Source of the DNA: Auriscalpium vulgare
Taxonomy: Eukaryota; Basidiomycota; Agaricomycetes; Russulales; Auriscalpiaceae
Assembly (NCBI GenBank): GCA_019915015.1
Contig: JAHBBC010000001.1
Span: forward strand, 496,001-560,000
Length of the DNA: 64,000 nt
Direction: 5' to 3'
Shown here: piece by piece, positions 22,816 through 34,173 of the stretch
Position numbering within the stretch: the first letter of the stretch is position 1
Layout of the letters: each line of letters starts with the position of its first letter
Notes under the pieces: model-generated
What the model was told of the DNA's origin: nothing
What the model saw: the letters and a program-made list of their open reading frames with translations, nothing else
Database searches by the model: none
Program-made: the position numbers and the translations under genes

Positions 22816-23820
22816 GCATGGGTGCGTTGATGGATGGCGACCGCGAAGCAGGCCTGAGAGCCCAAGCAGATTTGGAAAGACGATTTAGTAGGGTGAGAGC
22901 TCTAATCGTTTTCATTCTCGTAGTCTGTTGCGCACCTCTTCTTCATGCCATTGTGTACGCATATACTCGCACGGCCCACGACCATGAAATCATCGCGGCT
23001 GCACGATAGATCCCACTGATTCTGGGTCTTACTAGTGCCGCAGAATTCTCGCCTGAGCGCCATGCGGGATATCACCGAGGGTGGGATCTCGAATAGCGCG
23101 TCGTCACTTGCACTTATGGCAGCCGAGACCCTGTTCATCAGCGGGAACCGTGCCCTTGTATTCTCTACATGCCACCCATAAGGAATTCTGACGGTCATCG
23201 GGTTGCTGTCGTCAGACGACATGTTGACGGCACCGCGAGCACAGACGCTGTCACTCAGTCTGGTGTAGGAAAATGACAGAACAATATCCCTTGAATCGTA
23301 CACAACTGGCAACAAACAATACACAGTAATCTGGACAGGAAGCTAGGCTTCGTTTTCAGCGCTATCAAATGATCGAACGTGTCCCGCCTAGATATGCAAA
23401 TTCAACCACGAGGTTCAGTCATATAATGCGTTCAACGGCTCACCTGTAGAGCACCAGCCGGTATCTTCAACTCGAAGTCAGAGTCCGCACCGCCTTGGAC
23501 CTGCGAGCGACGTCATGAAGTAGAAAGGTGATAGCAGTTAATGAGACTCACCGAATGGACATTCACCGCCGCCTGGAAGGTAGAGAGCGTATCACCTCCG
23601 TGCCGCCCGACCCTGCCTAACTTCGGCGCCGATCGATTTTCAATCCCAACGGTGGATACGGACTGGGAACCGAAGGTGCTGTTACTAGCCAGCGACCTCA
23701 TGGAAGCCCGTGCATTGAGTCTACGGACTGGAGTTAGCCGTCATCGCTCTTGATAAACAACGAGACAACGCACGTGGCCAGGAAGGTGTTGGTGTATACT
23801 GTGAGATGCACAAGCAATAT
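22816..23820. other. Unassigned region
   Basis: Contains a short frame with a hydrophobic stretch (ALIVFILVVCCAPLLHAIVY, about 22895-22955, +) and a 140-codon minus frame at 22902-23324, neither recognisable. May be decayed membrane-protein sequence. Confidence 0.3.
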
Positions 23821-23837
23821 TCAAGTTTGAAATGCAG

Positions 23838-25538
23838 TCAGAAATTGGGATGGACCAAGGAGTGCGATGAGCAACATGAGCTCACATCTGCAGAGCATGA
23901 AGTTGAAAAATTGATAGTAGAACTCTTTGGGTTTGACGACATACTAGTAACCGGCAAAGATGAATCAGTTAGTCTCACTAGCAAACACGCCATCGGACGT
24001 ACAAAAATCAAGGTCAGGACGTTATCAACGCTGAGATGGAGAGCGTCAGCGAGCGCTAGAGCAGGCGGCATGTAAAAGGACACACGCTGGCACAAATCCC
24101 GTTGTGACTGTATACAAGATGAGCTTGTTTACGACGGTGTCTGAGCTTTCGCCGGCATGATTCAATATCCTTGAACATCTAATAAACCTCGAAATTATTT
24201 TTACCGCTTCCAGCCTGTTCGACCCTTAAACAGATAGAACGCCAGGGTCGAGGCCAAGGCCACATCGATGAACGCGGCCAGCGCGAGTCCAGGGACAGCA
24301 ATGCCCTTCAAGGATTTGTCATGACTGACTGTAGTCTGCAGAGTAAAGGAAAAGGAGGGTACTTACCGTCAGCTTACTCACTTCTTCAAAGCCCATATGA
24401 CGAAGGCTAAAGTTTGGATCAGTCGTTTCCAGGAGGAAACAAAGGATAAGTTTTACCCGTCGACTCCGTACACTGTTGACCCAGTAAGGCCGTTAAATAC
24501 ATTCCAGGAGGAATAATCAATGCAAGACTCGCCGAATGTAATTACTGTGATCGCAGCGCAGTTGTCAGAAAAGCTACGTTCGAGTGATGCACTACTCACC
24601 AACATGAGCCAATACGGGGAGGCTCTGCGAGTTGGATGCAGAGAGAGCCTGCCTGAGCGCGCAGCGTAAAACTGATGGGAAGACCGCTTACGAAGAAAAT
24701 ACAAAGGTACACGTTCCGGCCGCTCACTGTGCACGAGGTATGAGATAGTCTTTTCGACGTCAGGAGAACGTACTATGATAGACACGCCAAACGATGAAAC
24801 TTCGCATAGGCATCAGCTGCGTACGAGGGCAGCTACTATATTAGTGAGACCGACCTTTCGATGAGAAGCCCGGATACAGCCTATAAGCCGACGGAATGTC
24901 AAATGCGTGTAACCAGTGTGTCTGTGAATCATCCTCACGTTGCAGAAAATGCCAGCCTGACGACACATGTTGCAAGATCATCAGGAAGTTCATATGGGTG
25001 TCGTGGAAAGGGCCGCACCAAGAGAGACCTACATCACATCACGGAACGTCAGCTCAACCACCTCGCATCGAATATGACATATCGGTGCGAACGGGCTTAC
25101 CAGACAGCTGACTCGAATGAGGCGGGATTGTTGAAGTTCAATACAGAATAGTAATACCCTGTATGAATAAGGAACGCCTCGTGTATACTGTCGATGACGC
25201 TAGAATAATGCCTCGGTCAATGCTGGGATATCCAAGCTGCACTGAAGACGGACAGTATTGAAATGACCTGGGGGGTTCAAGATGAGTGCGGATGCAAATG
25301 GACGTGCCCGATCAAATGCTCACAAGTGCTTTCAGCAGCCATGGGTCTCTGGACGCAGAGACAAAGTAAATGAATGTCTGCAGGCAGGTCAGTCCATAGA
25401 GCCTGCGATCATGTTGAGCGCCGTGTCGACAAGACATGTGACGAAGACGACGCACATCGATGAGAAGATGATGCCGATATAGGTGACGCCCAGTATGGGT
25501 CCGAGGTTCAGCTTGACTAGTGCAGCTTGTGGGTCCAT
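23838..25538 (-). CDS. DUF6534-type multi-pass membrane protein A (possibly damaged)
   Basis: Member of a basidiomycete-expanded family with about seven helices and unknown function. The likely start ATG 25538 gives MDPQAALVKLNLGPILGVTY, then, across an intron, LYGLTCLQTFIYFVSASRD, the usual TM1/TM2 arrangement. The middle (24460-24600) has SFSDNCAAITVITFGESC. At 24200-24320 comes GLALAAFIDVALASTLAFYL, the family's A-D-x-x-I/L-A helix. Then LILYTVTTGFVPA is followed by disturbed sequence near 24000-24090 where the YxNxxLxxLNxR motif is expected. I could not find that motif in frame, so the 3' part may be broken. Same family as the genes at 47.3 and 53.8 kb. Confidence 0.55.
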
Positions 25539-27470
25539 GGCGTACTAGATGTTTCCAGTCGCGGTGTACTCCTGCAGTTTTATTGCAAAACGGACGCCAC
25601 AGCTTCACTCGATGGGTTCACGGCGGCGCAAGAGGGCGCAACGGAAGGCGTCCCGGATCACGATCTTGGAACAACGCAGTGCGAGGACGACGGGGATGTG
25701 CGAGTGGCATCCATCACCTGGGCGTTGGCGCTACTTATTTGTCGCCTTCGTCTTGCTTCGCTTGGAGCACGCGGCAAGTGCGTGAGAGTAGAAGTGCCTT
25801 GACAGATTGCCTGCTGGTGAGTGCTGTCTCGACCGATATCACAGTTTGTCTTGTGTACCGAGGAAGAACTAGTGCCGGAAGAATGACGAAGAGCTCACAT
25901 TCGATGCCGTCGCGATGAGGACAGCGTCAGGAAAACAGCAAGTAGCCGCCAAGGTGCAGTCCTGACTCGTTGCCATCGAAGGTGGCTGCAGAAGCATAGT
26001 CTACGTACCGCGGGATTCTGTGGGACGCTTCTGCGCCAGCGTTAGCGTTGAAAGAGTGTGGTGGGAAGCGCTTACGAGGTGTAGCCCGCGAAAAGTGGGA
26101 CAAGCGTGAGTTTGCTGACAGGTCGCGGCAAGGGCGCCTCGATAGACGCATCGCATGCATCACAGACGATGAGTGCACTAGTACTAGTACCGACTCGGCT
26201 ATTGATTGAGATGGTCAGAAAACATCAGAATACGTGGAAGTCGAAGACCCACGAAATCGAAGAATCTGAAGCACGTCCAAGTGGCGCTCAGTTTGCCAGT
26301 TCGATTCACACAGGTTCACGGCACCGGACAGCTCCGTCACATAAAGGATGCGCTGCGAAACACGTACTATGCGCGGCACACTCACGAGAAAATTTCAGAC
26401 GAAAGCACTCCCATCTTCAACAAAAGCACTCGTCATTGAGCATGACATCGCGTTCTGTGGATGCCCGTTCTGCGGCGCAACAATGAATAGAACTATTTGT
26501 GGTACGTGCACCTTCGGCTTGGGTCCTTTCCAGCGCGGCACCATTGCCCCGCATCAAGATCCAGCGCCACGTTTTGTTCGCCCGGGAAGTTGCTGAGATG
26601 AGGCGCCGTTCGTGCGAGGGAGTCTAGCTCGGCGCGACATAGCCCACTGCTGTTTTCGCAATTACAACGTGTCCACCGCGGGCATCTTCTTGGATCCGAT
26701 GGTGCGCTTGTAAGTGTCTGCCACGAGACGAACGAGCTCCGGGGGGCACACGCACGAGATGAAGAGGCGAATAGGTTCACGTCCCGTAGGCTGGACAGCA
26801 TTGCAGCCACCTGGACGATCACTGACGCGGCGAGGCTGTCGTTGGGCTTAAACATGAGGTGAATAGTCGCAGGTATGATATCGGCGGTGGAAATATCGCA
26901 TGAGGTCCTTGAAGTTGACGGTTTGCTATGCAGGTGCTGCGGCTCGCGGTGTCCACTGTCCATGCCTTCCGACCCACGTGGCGCGGCGTCGACGTCCCGC
27001 CAGTGTCGAGATTCCGTGGGATGTCTGGCGCCGATGCTAGCGGAGCTCCTGTACATTGCCCGCCAGTCTCACGCGTGAGCTTCTGGTCCTTGTCCATGGT
27101 AAGTGGCTCATCGCATTTGATAAACCCGTCGATGGAGCCACGATACACGGCCAGAAGGATGGGCCATAGAGAGGCCTGATGACGGGGCGATGGGCACCGC
27201 AGTCACCCGGGAAATCGTGTTCAACGAGGCTTTCATCGCATTCGAGCTGCAAGCGTTCCGATGGTGACCGACAGGTTGGAGCGTGGCAAGGGTGCGTCGG
27301 TATCGGGAGGGGGAAGGGGTTGGTAAGGGACGGAGCGCGTGGTGGGGAGATGAAGGCGAATCGTATATAGCGGAACGGCGTAGAACGGACGGTTTGGCCG
27401 GGCGTGCGCTCGAATACCGCGTATGAAATCAACGATACAAGGTGAGCGACAGGAGGCACCACACTGGAGC
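25539..27470. other. Unassigned region with decayed coding traces
   Basis: About 1.9 kb without a recognisable gene. Minus-strand frames at 26493-27148 read like joined exons (start MDKDQKLTRETGGQ) but match nothing I know and shift frame repeatedly. Probably relic sequence. Confidence 0.35.
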
Positions 27471-27472
27471 TG

Positions 27473-27508
27473 ATGAAATCGACGAGATTGATGAAATCGA
27501 CGAGATTG
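27473..27508 (+). repeat. Two perfect 18-bp tandem copies
   Basis: Unit atgaaatcgacgagattg occurs at 27473-27490 and 27491-27508; a degenerate third copy may precede. Not inside a recognised gene. Confidence 0.8.
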
Positions 27509-27789
27509 GCGCCTAGCTTGAATTATTATAGATCGACGGCGGCGTGCTGGATGTCGCTGCTAAAACAACAATAAATTGGAATAAGAAGTAAGAGGTACAT
27601 AAACAGGAGTGCGTACCTTCAAGACAAGGTTGGCTTCCACATAGCCCTGGCCGCGCTCTGGAGCGCCCAGAGAAATTCATCCTCTTCGAAGAGACATGGA
27701 CTCGAGGAGAATATGGGGCGTCTGCGTAGTGAAGTCCTGCGGGGATAGGTACTGCAGGGGACGCGGCGAAGGCCGCGGGCAAGGGGAGG

Positions 27790-28570
27790 CATGTCGGCGA
27801 GCGCTAACAGCGCGTCGCAACTCCTCGAGTATACCTTGTCGCCTGGAGCTGTCGGAGAGACGGGCTGTGACTGCAAACCGAGCAACAGTTCGTCAACGGC
27901 GCCCACAGAAATACCACTCAAATGCTTGCCTGGCATGCTCGCATGTGCGAGATCAGCGCGAGAGGTCCGAGAATGCGCTCGCCGTGCGACGCTGTCGTCC
28001 GCGATCGCCCAGACCAAGCCCAGCTCACATTGGATCTTCTTCTTCTACGTTGTGCGCTGGCTTTCCTCCCAGTCGGACTTCGAGTGCTCGCGAGACCACG
28101 GCGTCTTTCTCGTTCGGTAGTCGTCCATCCCACCGTATTCCTGCTCTCAATCATCTCCACTTTGAGTTGTACGCCAAATATTGAAGCGTTCACGAAGGCG
28201 GGAGGCGGAGGCGGAGGCGGAGAAGGCTGTGGGCGAGGGAAGGTGGACTGCTGGCGGATGGCGTTGAGATGCACATCAAAATGCTGCCAGTCTCAACAGC
28301 GCATCGCACTCCTTGAATAGACCTAATCGCCTGGAACCGTCGGAATGACTGGCTGTAAGCGCAACCTGAGCGACAGTTTGTCAACGGTGCCAACAGAATG
28401 ACCACTCGGATGCTCGCCTGGCATGCCTGTACGCACCAAATCTGACTCCCCCCAATCACGCTTGTGCCGTCCGACTCAGATTGGATCTTCATCGATCATC
28501 GTCTACGTTGTGCTGGCTATCCTCCCAGTCGGTGTTCGAGTGCTCGAAAAATTGTCGCGATGGTGTGAAC
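27790..28570 (-). repeat. Degenerate tandem duplication, about 490 bp offset
   Basis: 27800-27960 resembles 28290-28440, and 28020-28110 resembles 28470-28560, in the same order. On the minus strand the first block reads GKHLSGISVGAVDELLLGLQ and VYSRSCDALLALADMP; the other block has the same text with stops. A gene tail of unknown family was duplicated, and the upstream-lying copy has decayed. A gga/ggc microsatellite lies at 28197-28225. Confidence 0.5.
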
Positions 28571-28979
28571 AAAGCCGTCTTGGCAAGGTTTCTGCACCAA
28601 TATACGAGATCGATGGCGTCACGTCGTCAGTCTTCGTTGGCCTTGTCGAGCGGGTGGACTTGAAGGACACTGGAGGTGGGAGAAAATAATTCACGGACGA
28701 ACTGCAAGGCACAAATCGTCAGCATGAAGGAAACTTCGCAGACACGCCGGATACGCACTTGGAGGAGCTTGCTCTGGCTATGAAAAGCGTCATAATCCCT
28801 GGTCTCGAATGAGACCTAAGGCTTGGGGGTTGGACGACGACTGGTCATTTTACCTATATACGAACACATCCGCCCGGGCCGTCTCCTGAGTCACGTGTCG
28901 CCTCCTCGCTCGCGCTTGCTTCTCTCCTTCCTTCTCCCCTTTTTGTCGGTCGCCTTCTCGCGCCCCGCTCATTCCTGTA

Positions 28980-30740
28980 TCCTCTATGGCAAACTCCAAG
29001 CAGTCCCGGCAGGGCTCCCGATCGTCGTCTCCTAGGAGGCGCCGGCGGCTTTCGTGTGGTTAGGGCTTCGATTGCCTGTCCGCGCACGGTCCCTAATCAA
29101 TCAAACCAATTAGTAGACAATTCGCAAGCCTTCTTATTTAGCTCCCAGTTGCGTGTGGAAGACTGCCAGCCCTCGAACTCTGCTGTCTCCGGCTCCATGC
29201 GCCGCAGAGGATCCTGCCCGCAAGCCCTTTGATCACACCAGGGGCTCCGCAGGGCCATTCTGTCGCTACCCAGTCTCCCATCTCCGCCTCGTCCTCGCTT
29301 TCGGTCTTGTTCTTCATATCTGGACTGACGGCTCCCCTCTCTGCACTGCCCGCCCATGCTTCGCCAGCCGTTGACACGGCTCTCTGCCGTACGGCGCCCC
29401 CACCTCGCGACGGAACCATGTGTTGTCTATCCTTTTTATTCCGCCGCTTCTCAAGCTTATCTCTCTGTAGCGCTCGCCCCAGTAGAGGCTCCCGCCGTGC
29501 GGCGTCTCGTTCCTCTTGTACCGTCTGCTTTCATGCCCTCTGTCAGCCTGTTTGCGTATGTGCCGGAGGATGCCTTCAGCTTGCCCTTTTGTCAGCTATG
29601 CCTTTGACAACTGTGTTGCAATTTTCCGCGCCGTTGTGGGATCTACTTGTACTTCCGGGCACAGTTCTTGACAAATCAGGTATGTGTCGAGTCACTATGC
29701 CATCAGCTCACAGTTTGTTTAGCAGTGCATTCCACAACTGTATTGCGACCATCCGCACCATCTTGGGACCCGCTTGTGCTCCTTGACACGGTATTCGACA
29801 GTTCAGGTGCGGCTTGAGCCCCTTTGTTGTATGCGCTTTCTCACCCATTATTCGCAGCGGTGCGCTGGTCGAGAAGTACGGCAAAGGCCGTTTCAATAGA
29901 CATATGGGCTATCACATTGCCTGGACTCAATTAATGGTCTTATACTTCCCTTGTGCCCTCGTTGGCCTCGGTTACTTGTCATATTACGCGCGATCGGCGG
30001 CGCTATTTATTGCTCCGGGCTTGCGCTCTGCCCATACTTTTGCGCGTTATTGTGCATGGTCAGTGACCGAACTCCGAACTATCGGGCACATGCACGGTCT
30101 GCATTTCGTCCGTCGCACGAAAAAATGCTGCCACTCTCGTCGAGCACTTTGTGGCCCATCGGTGCACTTCATGTTGCATCCCCCAGTTTCTGGTATTAGT
30201 CCAGCGCGGCTTCCTCCAGTCGAGCGCCGCTCTAGCTCTAGCCGTGAGCGCTTGACTGATCTATGTATCTCGCGCGGTTGTGCCCACCACTGCTACTGCT
30301 CGGCTTCCGCCATCGCAGCCTTCGGAGTCCGCGGACGGTGATTTTCCTTTTCTGTATGACGATCATTTCCGTCTGGACATAACTCGTGAGTGGCGGACGT
30401 TCATGGTACTCCATTGATGGATCTATGTTGTTTGCACCGCATGCGGGCAGCACCCACGAGGTCACGCACGTCGCCCATCACCAAGTCGATTTCTCTCTTC
30501 TCGTTGACCCCGACGTACCCTCAAATTTTGCACCCGTTTCGTACGATTACACGCTCTACGGCTTGGCCCTGTTGCATCCGCGTGGGCTCGAGCGGCCACT
30601 GTGCGCGCGAGGCAATCTTATTCTATCCTCCGGCTGTGTCAATGCTTTGGATCGAGGAGAAAACCCCGTGGATGCGATATACAACCAGATGCACTACACA
30701 TATGCCAACCGGAGGAGGAGGTTGAAGCATCTATCATAGT
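28980..30740 (+). other. Unrecognised plus-strand gene or relic with a repeated short exon
   Basis: The open segments look like exons but I do not know the family. A possible start at 28986 reads MANSKQSRQGSRSSSPRRRR. Two neighbouring segments, about 29598-29690 and 29709-29800, encode TTVLQFSAPLWDLLVLPGTV and TTVLRPSAPSWDPLVLLDTV. They are about 112 bp apart, and each is followed by a GT that could be a splice donor. Further segments are RLPPSQPSESADGDFPFLYD (30300) and GGRSWYSIDGSMLFAPHAGS (30390), the latter running open to 30739. I cannot join them in a single frame, so it may be a pseudogene. Confidence 0.35.
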
Positions 30741-31099
30741 AGCCACTGGCCGGCGCGCGGACTTTTGCCACGACATATGTGTGAACGCCGAACAATATTG
30801 CTACCATTATTAGGGCCTTCGGTGTATTTTAGAATAGACCGTCCTCTCTTTGCTTTAACAATCGACGAAGCCTTGGGCTTCCTGCTCAAGAGACCAGGGT
30901 ACGCCCGGTAGGGCTGTGTATCTTGATTGTCAAATTTGATAGCAGGCATAGATTCGAGTCAAGAGCGCAGCGTCGAGGCTCGCGCGCTCTCAGTGGCCCC
31001 CTCCGGTTCCGCGGTCCGGCGCCCGCTGTACCAAATTGTACGTGATTCTCGTTCTCCTGTACACTCCAGTCTTGCTCCAGTCGGTATATTTACCCACAG

Positions 31100-31227
31100 T
31101 GATTCAGCTCAGTTGTCGGCCATGTGAGCGTCTCAGTTGTAGGACAGACGCTCTGAACTCCAAGAGGACAAAACAAAGCAGCAATACATAGGATTGGTAC
31201 GTATTTTCCTAGCGCGAATTGGGAGTG
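31100..31227. repeat. Dispersed repeat, copy B
   Basis: Collinear with 6485-6715, where the matching blocks are listed. Here it occupies the 3' flank of the intact deaminase-fold gene, which stops at 31230. Confidence 0.45.
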
Positions 31228-31229
31228 TA

Positions 31230-33303
31230 CTAGTAATCGAGCTCGATAGTATCGTTTCTGAGCGCACAACCTCCGTCTCTCAGGGATTCCAAATCAAAGC
31301 GCCAGATGAGACGGTTGAGTTCCCGGGACAGCTTGAAGCGATGCACTTCTAATAGCCTCTTCATCACGTCAGAATTGCCATCGATCCACCAGGGGATATG
31401 CGCCGGAAGAGTGATCAGGGTGGAAGATTTGGGCTGGTCAGAATTTGGCAGATCGGGCTGCAGCAGCAACTTCAGAAGCTCTCTGCAGACACTGCAGCAT
31501 GTCGGGTACGGTGACTGAGGAGCCAGGATTCTCTTGTCCGAGACCTGAAATGTCGCTCGTCAGTAAGTGGCGACGCATATGCACACATAGCTTACCACCA
31601 CAATATGTTCTGCCAGCGTTTTCAGGGCCGCGCCAAATTTCCCAGTCCGCGCAGCAGGCGACAATAACGCAGGCCACATAATTTGTGGGTGCACGCTTGC
31701 CCAGGCCTTCAGGTCAATGACGTCGGCAACCGCGTGTCCGCGTTCCGAGCCCTCTTCCATCTCATGCAACTGGTTTATGAGGGGAAAATTTCCTGCGGTC
31801 TCGAACCCTGCATGACAACGCAAATATGCCTTGACGGCAAGCGTGGCCAAGTCTGTGTCGAGGTCGGTGTCTTGTAGCCCGTTGATCGTGGTACGCCAAT
31901 CGAGAGTAACAGGCACATTGTCCCGAATAATGAAAAGCGACGCCTTCCACTGGGTTTTGTGTCCGGACAGATAATGGTTGATTTCTTCGATGGCAGTAAC
32001 ATGACCGATGAGAAGTTTTATCCACAGTGTGAAAGACTGATCTATGATGGTGCCACCCTTGGCAACGGCGCGGAACTGCTCGGAAACCTCGGCGTCGAAG
32101 CTTCGTTGGCCAGCATTGTCAGAGCTCCCTTTCGACGAAAACCTCGCCGCCTTGTAAGCCTCTGTATCATCGTACTTTCGCTCCAGAAGTCCCAGTGAAA
32201 AGGTGTGACGATTGTGCGTGAGCAGCATATGGAACACACGAGCATTTCCAAGGACGGAAAGATGTGTGTCCAGCATGCTAGACGACATAAGGATGCGGAG
32301 AAGCCTAGCATGATCGCAAAGACTTTTGACATCGAAGTTGATTACGAAGTGTCGATAACTCAGGATAGCTCCGAGAAGAAGGAAATGAAACGCCGTGATT
32401 GTATCTTCGTTGTATGCGTTCGTGACGGTGGGCCTTCCCTCGGTACTTTGGACTACGCGACGCAGGGCATCCTTGAGAGGCTCCAGAGTTGGCTTCTCGG
32501 CGAACGCGCGGGAGGGTAAATGTTTATAAAGGTCCTCGTCCTTTATTTTCTGAAGCATCTTGAAGAGGTTTCTGGCGTCATAAATCAACAGGGGGAGATC
32601 GTTGGAATTATGGGCATTCTTCCAGTCGACAAAGTACTTCGGTAGGTCCGCCATTTCTGCATTGACAAGGTCCGCAATCCAGATGTCGGACCACCAGGCG
32701 GTTACTCGAGCAAGCAACCTCTCCCGGGTGCTGAGGACGATGTACTCTCTGAACGCCCTCCTGGCCTTCATCTTGCTGAACGGGTTCTCCCTGTTCAATG
32801 ATTCGACATATGCCAGGATGGTAGAGAAGTGGCGTCCGAGAGAGGTGCCCGTGCCACTAGTGACGCTGGTCTCCCAACTTAGGGAATGAAGTCAGCACTA
32901 TTTCGCTATAAATCACAGAGCGCGAAACTCACCCTGATTCTGCTTCCCCCGAGTCCGTGAACTTCAGGTAAGATTCCTCGAGCGAAACCTCAGATACGGC
33001 GCCCTCCAGGAACGAATTCTTGGCCGAGTGTTTTTCCGGTGTGACGGCTACCACGGAAACATTGAAACTGTCATTACTGATTTGTGCCAGGGCAGCTACA
33101 TCTTCGTCGCTGCGACGAACAAGCAGGTAGCGTAGAGCCTCAAGACCGATGTTATCTCCGGTCAATCCATCCCGTGGGTTGTTGATGGTAAGCTTCGTTC
33201 GTTCCCCCTCCTCATTCATGATCTTTACAGCAGACAAGAGCGCCGTAATTGATGCCAGTTCCGCGTGGGAAGTGGACCGGTTGGGAGGATCGGATGAAGA
33301 CAT
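31230..33303 (-). CDS. Deaminase-fold protein, long form, copy 2 (intact), H-P-Q active site
   Basis: Three exons fit exactly: 33303-32933, 32877-31596 and 31544-31230, giving 655 residues. ATG 33303 starts MSSSDPPNRS. Residues 1-120 form an N-terminal helical part (ALRYLLVRRSDEDVAALAQI). About 125-430 contain RERLLARVTAWWSDIW and ITAFHFLLLGAILSYRHFVI. The C-terminal deaminase-like module has VHPQIMWPALLS (HPQ codons at 31691-31683), the zinc C-x-x-C in PTCCSVCRELLKLL, and a P-W-I...VMKRLLEVH tail. Zinc ligands are kept, but the proton-shuttling Glu is Gln, so ordinary hydrolytic deamination is not expected. No signal peptide or membrane helix. Related to copy 1 and to the short gene at 18 kb. 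Family assignment rests on motifs alone. Confidence 0.72.
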
Positions 33304-34173
33304 GAGAGAATCTGAGCGATGCGTGACGGTGAGTCGAGTGCAAAGGTCCTCAGAGCAGCATGGCACAACCTATGCGCTCCCGTGAAATGGGGGCCCACAG
33401 CAATCTACTGCGCCGAAGCTGCGTGCGAATGGCCCGATGCCAGTGAGTGCGTCGACGGGCTGTCGACGGTCGCAGGTCCGCTGCGAGTGCGGTATGGTTC
33501 AAGGAAGGAATGTGGCAAGTGTCCAAGACAGTGACTTAAGAGTCTCCCGAATGAACTGGCAGCAGTAGCAGTGGTGCTCAAAAGCGAGACAGGTAGGTTG
33601 CGAAGGGTTGGCGGTTGACTCGAGGGCGGTCATGTAGCGAGCGGCCCGGGGATATCCGCCGGGCGGGGCTCTGCTGATTTTGAGCGGGCTTGAACGCGAG
33701 CGACAACGGCGATACCTCTCGATAGGCACCTGCACGACGCAGCGCCGCCCAGTCACACTACACAAATCATACATACGCCGATACATAAGTACATGCATAC
33801 ACTCCGCGCACGATATAATGAACAACAAATAGGTAACAGGAATAAGAAGAGAAAACCAGAGCAGATGGGACGAGACGCAGAGCAGTCAGCAACAGAACGA
33901 GGACGAGAACGCGAGGATGAGGCGCAGTACTGTACAGCTGGGAGGAGGGGGGGTAATGGAAGCGAGAACCGATGATGGACGTGGATGAATATGTATGAAT
34001 GAGTGAAATGGAATGATTGAAAGGATGGGCAATGCGGGTACACACGATACTGTAACGATATTGATATAATTGCTTGCTTGCTTGCGGGGAGAGGAGAAAC
34101 TCCGGGAGGAGATGAGAAGAGAAGAGAAGAGAAAGATGACGCGCAATGAGTCCATGTCCGCACCCCACCCACC
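33304..34173. other. Intergenic, simple repeats
   Basis: Upstream of deaminase copy 2 and downstream of the ankyrin gene. No gene recognised. It holds a gcttgcttgcttgc run near 34074 and an agaga tract near 34109-34135. Confidence 0.5.

Noticed and set aside
28830..31100. LTR retrotransposon
   Set aside because: No long terminal repeats, primer-binding site, or reverse transcriptase or integrase motifs could be seen.
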